A stretch of DNA of 48,591 bases, taken from Candidatus Sodaliphilus limicaballi (GTDB lineage: Bacteria; Bacteroidota; Bacteroidia; Bacteroidales; Muribaculaceae). How positions within the stretch are numbered: position 1 is the first letter of the stretch; every line of letters starts with the position of its first letter. A model generated the notes under the pieces. That model searched no databases. It had not been told where the DNA came from and worked only from the letters and a program-made list of their open reading frames with translations. The stretch covers positions 1 through 48,591 of the forward strand of contig JAGHSP010000069.1 in the NCBI GenBank assembly GCA_018065815.1, written 5' to 3'. Shown piece after piece: positions 16,778 through 25,635 of this stretch. The position numbers and the translations under genes were made by a program.

Positions 16778-17658
16778 AAGAGAAAATCTGGCAGAAGGAT
16801 GTGTGCTATACCATCCTCCGCGCGTACACCAATGCGTGCGCGCGCACTTGTTTCAGAAAGATGAAGTTCAACGGCCTGGAAAAGATTCCTGCGGAGGGGG
16901 CTCTCATCTTTGCATCCAACCATTGCTGCACGATGATGGACCCTATGGTTCTCTGCTGCAAGAGTGTGGATCCCCTGAGTTTCGGCGCCCGCGCGGACAT
17001 TTTCCGCAAGCCTCTGGTGGCCAAAATTCTGAGATTTATAAAGATGGTGCCTCTTGCACGTCCTCATGACGGCAGGGAGGCCGTTCTTGGCAACAATGCC
17101 GTCTTTGATGAAGTCGTGGATGTCATAGAGCACGGGGTTCCCTTCTGCCTTTATCCGGAGGGGACGCATTTCCCGGGATATGAACTGCACAGGCTTAAGA
17201 CGGGAGCGTCAAGAATAGCCCTTCTGGCAGCTGAGAATTATCCGAAACCCGTGTATATCATCCCTACAGGCCTGATATATTCCGACTTTTATGATTTCAT
17301 GGCAGATGTTACCATCAATATAGGAGACCCGATAGAGGTGCACAAAGGAGACACCCCTCCGGAGGTCACCGCAAAACTTACAGAGAGGATGACGCCTCTC
17401 ATCTATGAACCGGAAAGAAAGCCCGTTACAGGAAAGTGGTGGAAGAGGATACTTGCTCTGCTTTCTCTCCCTCTTTTTGCACTGTGCGCGGCGGCAAGCA
17501 GTCCTATTCTCATTCTGACAGCCATTCTTTCCAGAAATCTCGAGGACAGGGCCTGGATAAACACGGTAAGATTCGGCTGCCGTTACCTGTTCTTTGTACT
17601 GTGGCCTTTCCACTGCGGGTTCTTCCTTCTTCTGAACTTTTATAAGAAATTGAAATGA
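16774..17658 (+). CDS. PlsC-like 1-acyl-glycerol-phosphate acyltransferase
   Basis: A 294-residue membrane-associated acyltransferase. Motif I reads NHCCTMMDPM, with five residues between His and Asp as in some Bacteroidetes members, and motif III reads LYPEGTHFPGY. The C-terminus has two hydrophobic segments (about 220-245 and 268-288). The start is a TTG that overlaps the previous stop (TTGA) and is preceded by a GGAG at 16761-16764, unusual in a group that seldom uses Shine-Dalgarno sites. Likely role: acyl transfer in membrane lipid synthesis. Whether the acceptor is glycerolipid or a sphingoid/amino lipid is open. It overlaps the barrel gene downstream by ATGA. Confidence 0.83.
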   Translation: MKEKIWQKDVCYTILRAYTNACARTCFRKMKFNGLEKIPAEGALIFASNHCCTMMDPMVLCCKSVDPLSFGARADIFRKPLVAKILRFIKMVPLARPHDGREAVLGNNAVFDEVVDVIEHGVPFCLYPEGTHFPGYELHRLKTGASRIALLAAENYPKPVYIIPTGLIYSDFYDFMADVTINIGDPIEVHKGDTPPEVTAKLTERMTPLIYEPERKPVTGKWWKRILALLSLPLFALCAAASSPILILTAILSRNLEDRAWINTVRFGCRYLFFVLWPFHCGFFLLLNFYKKLK

Positions 17659-19016
17659 AAAAAATTATTGCTGTTGCCATTATGGCGGCGACAGTCCTGA
17701 ATGCCTTTGCAGGCAACAAGACAGATGAAAACGGACAGATTATCAAGACAGGATATAACATCGGACCGCTCCCGGCTCTCGCATACGATGCGGACAAGGG
17801 TTTCCAGATAGGAGCCGTGCTTCAGCTGTTCAATTATGGAGACGGCCACAATTATCCGAACTACGATTCCAAGGTATATCTCGAGGCTTCTTATTTCACA
17901 AAGGGGAGCCAGTTGTATCAGATCAGGTATGACAACAAGGAACTCATTCCGGGAATACGCTGGTGCTCGGCATTCAGGGCCAATATAGACAAAGCCTATG
18001 ATTTCTACGGGTTCAACGGTTATCAGTCATATTACGATTATGGAAGAGTGGCTTCAGGCAAGGCCGGAGATGCCTTCCTCTTCACTCCTTTCTACAGGAT
18101 GCGCAAGAACGAATTCCTCTTCAAGACCGAATTCCTCGGGGAAATCACTGAGGGTTTAAGGTGGGAGGCAGGAATATTTGCAAATTATATAAAGACGGGA
18201 AGCATAGACAAAGGGAACATAAACAAGGGCAAGTCCGAAAAACAGGAATTTCCCGAGGAATGCCCCACACTCTATGACATTTACAAAGCTTCCGGAGTAC
18301 TCAGTGAGGAAGAGGCGGACGGTGGATTCTCAAGCGGAATCCGTGCCGGACTGGTGTATGATACCAGAGACAAGGAAGGTGCTCCTTCAAGAGGAATATG
18401 GGCGGAGGGGCACATTACAGCGGCTCCGAAGTTCATATCCAAAATACCCTACTACCGTTATTCCCTTACATGGAGGCATTATGTGCCCATTGTGAAACAA
18501 GATGTCCTTACTCTGGCATATCGTCTGAACTATGAAGGAACTTTCGGCAGTTCAGCTCCGTTCTATGCCCTTCCTTATATGACGCAGATGGGGGAAAAGC
18601 CCGATCTTGAGGGAATGGGAGGATTCCATACGGTCAGAGGAATCATGAGGACCAGAGCCTATGGCCTTGATATGGCGACATATAACGCTGAATTGAGATG
18701 GCGCTTTGTTAAGTTCAATATCGGCAAACAGAACATAGCCCTGGCTTTCAACTTCTTCAGTGACGGAACCATGGTCACCCGTGGCAGGGATATCAGCGCG
18801 TTGAAGGAGTCCGTGCTTTATCCTGCGAAACTCAAGGGACAGACAAAGGATACGCCGCACATCACGTTCGGAACAGGTTTCAGGTTCATCATGAATGAGA
18901 ACTTCATTGTTGCGGCGGAATACGGAATGCCAATCACACACCTGATGAAGAACAGTCCTCTTTACAATCAGGACGGTACAGGTGCCTTCTACGTGAACGT
19001 AGGTTATCTGTTCTAG
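17655..19016 (+). CDS. Omp85-superfamily outer-membrane barrel without POTRA domains
   Basis: A 453-residue protein with a signal peptide (1-19, ending AFAG), then directly a beta-barrel. Omp85-type features: LVYDTRDKEGAPSRGIWAEG (typical of the DTRD...P..G strand pair) and a late VRGIMRTRAYG that resembles the VRGF/Y lid-lock motif. It ends with aromatic strand YVNVGYLF. There is no room for POTRA repeats before the barrel, so it fits the short, N-terminal-less Omp85 group known from Bacteroidota. A role in lipid or protein handling at the outer membrane is only inferred from the adjacent acyltransferase. Its stop interlocks with that of the converging glycosyltransferase. Confidence 0.75.
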   Translation: MKKIIAVAIMAATVLNAFAGNKTDENGQIIKTGYNIGPLPALAYDADKGFQIGAVLQLFNYGDGHNYPNYDSKVYLEASYFTKGSQLYQIRYDNKELIPGIRWCSAFRANIDKAYDFYGFNGYQSYYDYGRVASGKAGDAFLFTPFYRMRKNEFLFKTEFLGEITEGLRWEAGIFANYIKTGSIDKGNINKGKSEKQEFPEECPTLYDIYKASGVLSEEEADGGFSSGIRAGLVYDTRDKEGAPSRGIWAEGHITAAPKFISKIPYYRYSLTWRHYVPIVKQDVLTLAYRLNYEGTFGSSAPFYALPYMTQMGEKPDLEGMGGFHTVRGIMRTRAYGLDMATYNAELRWRFVKFNIGKQNIALAFNFFSDGTMVTRGRDISALKESVLYPAKLKGQTKDTPHITFGTGFRFIMNENFIVAAEYGMPITHLMKNSPLYNQDGTGAFYVNVGYLF

Positions 19017-20164
19017 GATTTCCTTGCGGAATCTACAGCGGAAGAATACATTGCAATCAGTTGCTCGATAGACTTGTGAATGTCATATTTGAGCACCGAT
19101 TGCGCGTATTCGTGCCCCATCTCCAACCTTTCCTGCGGATGCTCTATCCACCAGTCTATACGCTCGGCCAGGGCCTTGCAGTCCCTTGCGGGGAAAGTGC
19201 TTCTTGAATCGAGGGCGAACTGCGCCGTTGCGGAAAGCCTGGCTTCCGCAATTACAGGAACCGTTCCCTCCCTGAGAGATTCTATGCAGGAGAGACCTTC
19301 CACTTCCACCGGTGCGCAATGAATATACAGATATGCTTTGCTGGCGTATGCTTTCATCTCTTCGGGAGAAAGGAACATGAACTCGGGCTGATATTTCAGT
19401 ATCCCTTCACTGACAAGCTTCTCCGCCTGCTTTCTGAGTGCCTTTTCCTTTGGTCCCTTTCCGGCAAATACAAGCTTTATCCTTTCTGAATAGCGTGAAT
19501 GCCTCATGGCCCTGAGCAGGGTTTTCTGGTCTTTCTCAACAGACAGACGTCCTATGCTGAAGATAAGGTATGGATCGGTCTGGGGTTCGTGCACATCAAT
19601 GGGGGCTTCAAATCTCATTCCGTTGGGGATGAGGTGCAGCCTGGCCTTGAAATTGAAATCCTGAGCCCTTTCCAGAACATTCCGGGTAGGGCACTGGACA
19701 TCTGTGCATTTGTCAAAGATGAGAGCCTGGGCAGCTTTCAGTAGAATCGCATTCGCTCCTCTTGACCATCCCAGGAAAAGGTGGCTCAGAATGTTCTCGG
19801 GATGGATATGGTAGGTGCTTACGCACGGAACCCCCATCTTTTTTGCCATTCTCGCGGCTCTCCACTGAATGGTGAAAGGTTCTTCCAGATGCACTACATC
19901 CGCCCACTCCAGCGCTTCTCTGGTAAGTTTCGCGTCGTAACGGGCAAAGCAGAAGGTCATCTTCTCAATGAAAGGCTGGAAAATGGGGAAATGGAACTTC
20001 TTCAGAACATATTCCGGCTGATATCCCTTCCTGTTAGGATTCTCCATGGACATTACCCTGACTTCCACACCGGCCTGAAGAAGATACTTCACAGTCGTTC
20101 TTGCGGACGAACACAGACCGTTGCCCTTGCCGAACATATTGTTGATGATAAACAGAACTTTCAT
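19013..20164 (-). CDS. GT4-family glycosyltransferase
   Basis: A 383-residue GT-B glycosyltransferase. The N-terminal half begins with MKVLFIINNMFGKGNG and has THY-like HIHPEN; the donor-binding half has IFSIGRLSVEKDQKTLL and the E-x7-E motif EVEGLSCIE. It probably adds a sugar from a nucleotide-sugar donor to a lipid or surface glycan at the cytoplasmic face. The single gene is not part of a polysaccharide cluster, which hints at glycolipid synthesis, but the donor and acceptor cannot be read. It starts 2 bases after the secreted protein gene stop and so belongs to the same transcript. Confidence 0.85.
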   Translation of the reverse strand: MKVLFIINNMFGKGNGLCSSARTTVKYLLQAGVEVRVMSMENPNRKGYQPEYVLKKFHFPIFQPFIEKMTFCFARYDAKLTREALEWADVVHLEEPFTIQWRAARMAKKMGVPCVSTYHIHPENILSHLFLGWSRGANAILLKAAQALIFDKCTDVQCPTRNVLERAQDFNFKARLHLIPNGMRFEAPIDVHEPQTDPYLIFSIGRLSVEKDQKTLLRAMRHSRYSERIKLVFAGKGPKEKALRKQAEKLVSEGILKYQPEFMFLSPEEMKAYASKAYLYIHCAPVEVEGLSCIESLREGTVPVIAEARLSATAQFALDSRSTFPARDCKALAERIDWWIEHPQERLEMGHEYAQSVLKYDIHKSIEQLIAMYSSAVDSARKS

Positions 20165-20166
20165 GG

Positions 20167-20781
20167 TCAGTCTATGCAGATGATGGTCGTTTCCGGCGTC
20201 CCGGGAGCTCCTTCAACGGATTTGTAGGCTATGTATTCGGAAGTTCCGCCATCAAAGAAGAAATTGCAGGACCACATCCCCGCGAAGACCCCGTTCGCAA
20301 GGGTTGACTTGACCTTGAAGGCATTCTTTCCCTCAATCTTTTCGGGTCCCTTGTCCGTTGCGCTCATTACGTAGAACTTGAGATCCCTCGCACCGAAACA
20401 TTCATATTTGAACGAATTGCACCCTTTCAGAGGACCGTATCCGTTCATTTCTATCTTCTGATACCAGGGATTCCCCTTGCTCTTTTCCTTCCTGTTGACT
20501 TTATCGCCTTTGTAAGTGCCGGTGATTATATAATAACCGTTCTCCATGGATATTCTGACATCCGTGCCTGCAGATTTGTCAACCAGCCTCCATTCTGTGG
20601 TTTTTCCGTCGGCTCCGCTTGTATAGTATTCAGTCTGACTTCCTGTTTTGACGATGTTGCCATCCCATACTATGGATGTTTTCTGCTTTCCGCATGAGGA
20701 AGTGAAATTCCTGACCCTGGCGGACGCCGGGCAGAGGATAAATGCGGTTAGAGCAAGACAGATTAAAATACGATAACGCAT
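20167..20781 (-). CDS. Secreted protein of unknown function
   Basis: I do not recognise this 204-residue protein. It has a clear signal peptide (MRYRILICLALTAFILCPASA) and then a mainly beta-rich soluble domain with several aromatic-glycine patches and four cysteines, so it is probably periplasmic or exported. A promoter-like TATCTTTG lies 7 bases before its start. It is followed directly by the glycosyltransferase gene. No catalytic motif is visible. Confidence 0.8.
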   Translation of the reverse strand: MRYRILICLALTAFILCPASARVRNFTSSCGKQKTSIVWDGNIVKTGSQTEYYTSGADGKTTEWRLVDKSAGTDVRISMENGYYIITGTYKGDKVNRKEKSKGNPWYQKIEMNGYGPLKGCNSFKYECFGARDLKFYVMSATDKGPEKIEGKNAFKVKSTLANGVFAGMWSCNFFFDGGTSEYIAYKSVEGAPGTPETTIICID

Positions 20782-20788
20782 ATTTCTG

Positions 20789-20796
20789 CAAAGATA
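20789..20796 (-). promoter_or_regulatory. Putative promoter -7 element for secreted protein and GT4 genes
   Basis: TATCTTTG on the minus strand, exact consensus. Only seven bases separate it from the start codon at 20781, so the message would have almost no leader. Confidence 0.55.
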
Positions 20797-20802
20797 CGAA
20801 AA

Positions 20803-21963
20803 TTAATCGATATTCAATGCCACCGTCATTGCTGTGCTCCATGCCGCCTGGAGGTTGAATCCTCCTGTAACGGCATCAATGTCGAGAATCTCTCCGGCAA
20901 AATACAGTCCGGGTATCTTCCTGCACTCCAGTGTGCTGAGATTGACTTCTTCAAGGGCCACGCCTCCGCAGCTTACGAATTCCTCCTTGAAACGGCATCT
21001 CCCTTCTATGCTGTATGGATCGGCGGTCAGGGCGCAGACAAGTCTGTTGGTGCCCTTCTTTCCAAGTTCAGACCAGCGCCGGTCTTCACTGAGACCGGCT
21101 TTCTGCAGGAGGTGTTTCCATAACCTCGAGGTAATCCCCCCGGGATGCACGCTTGCCAGCTGTCTGCTCCTGTCTTCATTCATTGCCGACCCTATCCATT
21201 CGCGTGCGGACTCTTCTCCTTCTCCCAGCCAGTTGATGATCAGAGGGGCGCGATAAGCATTGTCCGCCAGATAGCGTGCGGCGTATGAGGAGAGCTTGAG
21301 GGTGGCGGGGCCGCTTATTCCCCAGTCGGTTACAAGCAGCGTCCCTTCCGCTTTGAACGCGGTTCCGGGGATGCTGAGCCTCGTGTGCTCCACAACGTTG
21401 CCCATCAGGGAGGTGAGCCCGCCGTCATTTATCCTGAAGGTGAAAAGGGAGGGGACAGGCGGAATGCAGTTGATCCCGAGTCCGTCGAGCGGCCTGATTT
21501 GTCCTCCTCCGGCGGTGAAGACAACTTTGCATCCGTCTTCCAGGAATTTCCTTATATCGGAAACTCTGCTGTTGGTCACAACCCGGACGCCGAGTTCGGA
21601 CATCAGCCTTTCAAGGGTGTGGACAATCTGCATCGCATCCTGCGATTTTGGGAACACGCACTGGTCTTCCTGCACTACGCAGGGTACTCCTTCCTTGAGG
21701 AACCAGTCCATGCAATCCTGCTGGCTGAACAGCTTGAGAGCACGTTTCATGACGGCTTCTCCCCGGGGATAGACTTCCTTCAGGCTGCTTACCTGCGCGA
21801 AGGAATTGGTGAAGTTGCACCGGCCTCCGCCGGTTACGGCCACTTTGGCAAGGGGCGCGGGTCCGGCTTCGTAGATGACCACCACGGCATCGGGACGCCT
21901 GCGCTTTATCTCTATCGCGCAGAAGCACCCGGCGGCCCCGGCTCCTATGATGCAGACTTTCAT
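20803..21963 (-). CDS. BaiN/HI0933-family flavoprotein
   Basis: A 386-residue NAD(P)/FAD-dependent oxidoreductase-like protein of the HI0933/BaiN family. Seen: the N-terminal dinucleotide motif CIIGAGAAGCFCA, the family hallmark VTGGGRCNFTN near residue 47, and the C-terminal GLYFAGEILDIDAVTGGFNLQ motif that closes the FAD site. The substrate is unknown for most members; BaiN reduces bile-acid intermediates in Clostridium scindens, but that should not be assumed here. A TATATTTG element sits five bases before the ATG. It is not coupled to neighbours. Confidence 0.9.
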   Translation of the reverse strand: MKVCIIGAGAAGCFCAIEIKRRRPDAVVVIYEAGPAPLAKVAVTGGGRCNFTNSFAQVSSLKEVYPRGEAVMKRALKLFSQQDCMDWFLKEGVPCVVQEDQCVFPKSQDAMQIVHTLERLMSELGVRVVTNSRVSDIRKFLEDGCKVVFTAGGGQIRPLDGLGINCIPPVPSLFTFRINDGGLTSLMGNVVEHTRLSIPGTAFKAEGTLLVTDWGISGPATLKLSSYAARYLADNAYRAPLIINWLGEGEESAREWIGSAMNEDRSRQLASVHPGGITSRLWKHLLQKAGLSEDRRWSELGKKGTNRLVCALTADPYSIEGRCRFKEEFVSCGGVALEEVNLSTLECRKIPGLYFAGEILDIDAVTGGFNLQAAWSTAMTVALNID

Positions 21964-21968
21964 GCCTG

Positions 21969-21976
21969 CAAATATA
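21969..21976 (-). promoter_or_regulatory. Putative promoter -7 element for HI0933-family gene
   Basis: TATATTTG on the minus strand, five bases before ATG 21963. It is squeezed between this start codon and the stop of the TolC-like gene (21978), leaving room only for a leaderless transcript. Confidence 0.55.
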
Positions 21977-21977
21977 G

Positions 21978-23291
21978 TCAGAATTCTATATCCTTGCCAC
22001 GGTAGAAATCAAGGAGTCTGGTTTGGTAGAGGCATTCGTATCGTGCCTGCAGATAGGTTGATTCTGCTTCGAGATAGCGGTTCTTGGAGTCGTTGTACTC
22101 TGTGATGTTTGCCTTTCCGTTTTCATATTTCTCCTTGGTGAGTTCGAAGGCCTTTCCGGCGCTGGAGGCCGCTTCGCGGCTGCTTTCCTGTCTGGTCTGG
22201 GAGGCTACTGCATTGTAGTATGCCTGCTGGATCTCCTTGTAGAGTGATTTCTTGGTGTTCTCGAGCTGCAGTTCCTGGTTTGTGTGAGACAGCTCGGCCG
22301 ACTTAACGGAGTTGCGGGTGGAGAAACGAGAGAAAATGGGAATGCTCAAAGACAGACCTATGTATTGGCTGAAGTTGTTCTTGAGCTGCTCCCCGAAGGT
22401 CTTGTGTTCGTATCCTGAAGAGGTGTAGAAGTTGGATCCCAGGCCTCCGGAAAGTGAAAGGCTGGGAAGATAGGCTCCCTTGGCCTTCTTTATTGCCGTG
22501 GCCGTATAATCCAGACGGAGTTTCTCCGCGAGGATGGATGACTTGACCTCAACCGCCTCTGCGTAGATGTCCTCGGGATTGAGCAGGAGTGTGGGCTCGA
22601 GGTCGGCAGGGCCCGGGCATACGACGGAGAATCCTTCCGGGAAAGGCAGTTCCAGCAGCTGGGTCAGGTCAAGGATGGCGATGGCCCTGTTGTTTGATGC
22701 CTGGGTAAGGGAGAGCCTGCTCTGCGCAAGCGTCGCCTGCTGGGCCGCCACGTCGGCGGAACTGGCCTTCCCGTTGATGTTCATAGCCTTGAGGCGCTCG
22801 AGCTGCAGCGAGTCTGTCTGCACCTGTCTGCGCGCCACCTGCTCCAACTCCTGGGTGTAGAGTATCTCCACGTAGGCCTGGGCCACGGCCACCCTGATGT
22901 CGTCCTTTGCCTTTTCCAGGTCTTTTGTGGCGGCGGCCAGGTCAAGCATGCTCAACTTTATGCCGTTGCTGATGCTGAATCCCTGAAAGACGGGAATGTC
23001 TGTTCCGAGGGAGAACGATGTGGAGGTGGTGTTGGTGTTGGCGTAGGTGTTGTCTGCCGTCAGGCCTCGTCCGAAGGAAAGATTCTCCGATGCGGAGGCT
23101 CCCAGGGAGGGAAGGCGTCTGCCTTTGGCCGTGTTGAGGTCGAGCTCCCTCTGCTGTACGTTGATGCTGTTCTGCTTTATGGTGATGTTGTGCTCGATTG
23201 CGTAGTCTATGCAGTCGCGAAGGGTCCAGCTGCCGGTCTGAGCCGATGCGAGGCTGCACAGAAGAAGTCCTGCCAGTGCAAAGTGTCTCAT
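21978..23291 (-). CDS. TolC-family outer-membrane efflux protein
   Basis: A 437-residue outer-membrane channel protein: signal peptide (1-17), then two repeats of the OEP fold with long alpha-helices. Typical stretches are SWTLRDCIDYAIEHNITIKQ at the mature N-terminus and LTKEKYENGKANITEYNDSKNRYLEAE near the C-terminus. It is the last gene of the export operon, one base after the adaptor gene. It would form the outer-membrane tunnel of a MacAB-TolC type machine. Confidence 0.92.
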   Translation of the reverse strand: MRHFALAGLLLCSLASAQTGSWTLRDCIDYAIEHNITIKQNSINVQQRELDLNTAKGRRLPSLGASASENLSFGRGLTADNTYANTNTTSTSFSLGTDIPVFQGFSISNGIKLSMLDLAAATKDLEKAKDDIRVAVAQAYVEILYTQELEQVARRQVQTDSLQLERLKAMNINGKASSADVAAQQATLAQSRLSLTQASNNRAIAILDLTQLLELPFPEGFSVVCPGPADLEPTLLLNPEDIYAEAVEVKSSILAEKLRLDYTATAIKKAKGAYLPSLSLSGGLGSNFYTSSGYEHKTFGEQLKNNFSQYIGLSLSIPIFSRFSTRNSVKSAELSHTNQELQLENTKKSLYKEIQQAYYNAVASQTRQESSREAASSAGKAFELTKEKYENGKANITEYNDSKNRYLEAESTYLQARYECLYQTRLLDFYRGKDIEF

Positions 23292-23292
23292 A

Positions 23293-24387
23293 TTATTCCT
23301 CCTTTATGATTTTTGTTCCGCGCACCTTGTCTCCCTCTTTCAAACCGCTGAGTATCTGTATGTTGACGCCGTCGCTCAGACCGGTGGTGACGGGAGTGCG
23401 GTTGTATTTGTCTTCGCCCGTCTTTATGTAGACGAAGGTGCTGTCTCCCTGGAATTCAAGCGCGCTCTCAGGGATGCTGAGCACTTTCTCCGCCCGTTCG
23501 AGGACGATTTCTGCATTGGCGCTGTAGCCTGAGCGTATCATCTTGTCTCCCTGTACGCTCACCGCCGCCTTTATCTGGAACTGGTTGGCTCCGTTGACTT
23601 CGGTGGCCTTTGGGGAGACGTATTCCAGCGTGGCTTCGAGGGAGAAGTCCTGGATGGCGCCTATCCTGATGGTGAGGGGCATCCCTTCGGAGAGTAGGCC
23701 TACCTCGGTTTCGTCTATCTTGCCGTCGAAGATGAGGTCCTGCATGTTGGCTACGGTTGCAACGGTTGTACCGTCATTCATCGTGTTGGCCTGGATTACG
23801 GAGTTTCCGACCTTTACGGGAATGTCGAGGATGAGCCCGGTGATGGTGGAGCGCACAAGGGTGGAGCTCCCGGTTGCGTTGGATGAGGAAACACCGTCCC
23901 TGATTACTTCGAGGGCATCCTGTGCGGCGGCCCTTTCCTCCTTGGCCTGGTTGTAGCTGTTGAGAATCTGGTCGTATTCCTCTGCGCTCACGAGGTTCTT
24001 GTCATAGAGTGCCTTCTCCCTCTCGTAATTGGTCTTCGCCTGCTTGAGGTTGATTTCCGCAAGACGCACGCGGCTCTGCGCGGAACTCAGGGAGTTCATG
24101 TCGGGGATGACCTTGAGCTTGGCTATTATCTCGTTCTCCTTCACCTGCTCGCCGGCCTCCTTGCAGAGCTCCGCTATGATTCCGTTGATCTGGGGCTTGA
24201 TGGCCACTTCGTTGCGGGGAGTTATCTTGCCCGTGACGACGGTGGTCTTCTGTATGTCCTGCAATGTGGCTTCCAACTCATTGAATTTCTCTACCTCGGG
24301 CTTGGATTTCTTGTAGAGGAAAACGAAGGTTCCGGCAAAGAGAATTGCAATCAATGCAAAAATGATGTACTTGACGATTCTTTTCAT
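23293..24387 (-). CDS. MacA-like periplasmic adaptor protein (HlyD/RND family)
   Basis: A 364-residue membrane-fusion protein. It has one N-terminal membrane segment (about 6-24), a lipoyl half with VVTGKITPRNEVAIKPQINGII, a coiled-coil hairpin rich in Lys/Glu/Ala (about 95-155), the second lipoyl half STITGLILDIPVKVGNSV, and beta-barrel and membrane-proximal domains. It would link the permeases below to the TolC-like protein. The gene lies 18 bases downstream of the second permease gene. Confidence 0.92.
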   Translation of the reverse strand: MKRIVKYIIFALIAILFAGTFVFLYKKSKPEVEKFNELEATLQDIQKTTVVTGKITPRNEVAIKPQINGIIAELCKEAGEQVKENEIIAKLKVIPDMNSLSSAQSRVRLAEINLKQAKTNYEREKALYDKNLVSAEEYDQILNSYNQAKEERAAAQDALEVIRDGVSSSNATGSSTLVRSTITGLILDIPVKVGNSVIQANTMNDGTTVATVANMQDLIFDGKIDETEVGLLSEGMPLTIRIGAIQDFSLEATLEYVSPKATEVNGANQFQIKAAVSVQGDKMIRSGYSANAEIVLERAEKVLSIPESALEFQGDSTFVYIKTGEDKYNRTPVTTGLSDGVNIQILSGLKEGDKVRGTKIIKEE

Positions 24388-24405
24388 ATATGTCTTTGTT
24401 TTTTA

Positions 24406-25635
24406 TTATTCATCGCGCATGGCGTCAACAGGTTTTATCTGCATGGCCCTGACGGCCGGTGCGAGTCCTGCAACCACTCCGAGCAGGGCAAGGAGGGCCG
24501 CCGCCGCTATGGCCGTCCAGAAATTGATCTGGAATGTGCTTTGCTTCGTTATTTTTTCCACTGTTTGGAGAACCAGCACGGAAAATACTATTCCGGCGCT
24601 GCCCGCCATAAGGGTAAGGGAGATGCTTTCCATGATTATTTGGGAAAGGATGTCCTTGGGAGTCGCTCCTATTGCCCGTCGTATTCCTATTTCGGTGGTG
24701 CGCTCCTTTACCGTTACCATCATGATGTTGCTCACCCCTATCGCTCCGGCGAGTATCGTTCCAAGACCCACAAGCCAGATAAGGAAGTTGACGCCCTTGA
24801 ACAGATTGTCCATTATAGAGAAAATCTGTTCCGTGTTCAGATAGAAAAGGGCCTGCTTGTCCGTAGGGTCGAAGTAGTGCTCCCTTGCGAGAATCTGGCG
24901 TATGCGTTCCTCCAGGGAGGACATGCGTATGCCTTTCTTTCCGGTGAGGCAGATGATGTCTATGTAACTGCCCCTGTTGTATATCTTCTGGATGACCGGG
25001 AGGGGCACCGTCGCGGCTTGGTCGGCATTTCCATTGATGCTGATGTTCCCGGAGTTGAAGTCGACTCCTATTACCTGGTAGTAGGCGGTGCCGAGCTTGA
25101 TGAAGGAGCCGCAGGGATCTCCCCCTTCCGGGAACAGGCTGGTGTAGATACGTTTGCCTATCACGCAGACCTTGCGCTCGAGAAGGACGTCGGTGCTGTT
25201 GATGTAGCGCCCGTATTTCAGCTTCGGAGATTCGATGTTGGCATAGTCGGCATACACCCCCTTGAGGGAGCAGCTGGCGGTGCTGGTCCCGTATTCGGCC
25301 GTGATGCCCCATTCGCTGAGGACGGGCGTCACCGTTTCCAGTTCCGGAACTATCTTCCGGAGCCTTTCCACATCCTTGTAGGACATGTGCCACCTGCGTC
25401 CCTCCTTGAACCCCTTGCAAGGTTTTGTGGTTGCGCTTTCCCAGACGATGGCGGTATTTGTGGCAAAGCCTTCGAAGTTCTTCAGCAGCATGGACTTGAG
25501 ACCCTGGCCTCCGCCTATGAGGGCAAGCAGCATGAAGAGTCCCCAGAATATTCCGAACCCTGTAAGGAGGCTCCTGCTCCTGTTGCGTACAAGAGAGTCG
25601 GCTATTTCCCTGTATGTGTCTATGTCCAGTCTCAT
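24406..25635 (-). CDS. MacB-like ABC transporter permease (second copy)
   Basis: A 409-residue FtsX/MacB permease: one N-terminal membrane helix (about 24-45), a large periplasmic core domain, then three membrane helices with the family motif NIMMVTVKERTTEIGIRRAIGATPKDI. It lacks an ATPase domain, unlike E. coli MacB, and must use the separate ATPase encoded at the operon start. Its start overlaps the stop of the first permease by one base. Together with the first copy it could make a heterodimer. Confidence 0.93.
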   Translation of the reverse strand: MRLDIDTYREIADSLVRNRSRSLLTGFGIFWGLFMLLALIGGGQGLKSMLLKNFEGFATNTAIVWESATTKPCKGFKEGRRWHMSYKDVERLRKIVPELETVTPVLSEWGITAEYGTSTASCSLKGVYADYANIESPKLKYGRYINSTDVLLERKVCVIGKRIYTSLFPEGGDPCGSFIKLGTAYYQVIGVDFNSGNISINGNADQAATVPLPVIQKIYNRGSYIDIICLTGKKGIRMSSLEERIRQILAREHYFDPTDKQALFYLNTEQIFSIMDNLFKGVNFLIWLVGLGTILAGAIGVSNIMMVTVKERTTEIGIRRAIGATPKDILSQIIMESISLTLMAGSAGIVFSVLVLQTVEKITKQSTFQINFWTAIAAAALLALLGVVAGLAPAVRAMQIKPVDAMRDE

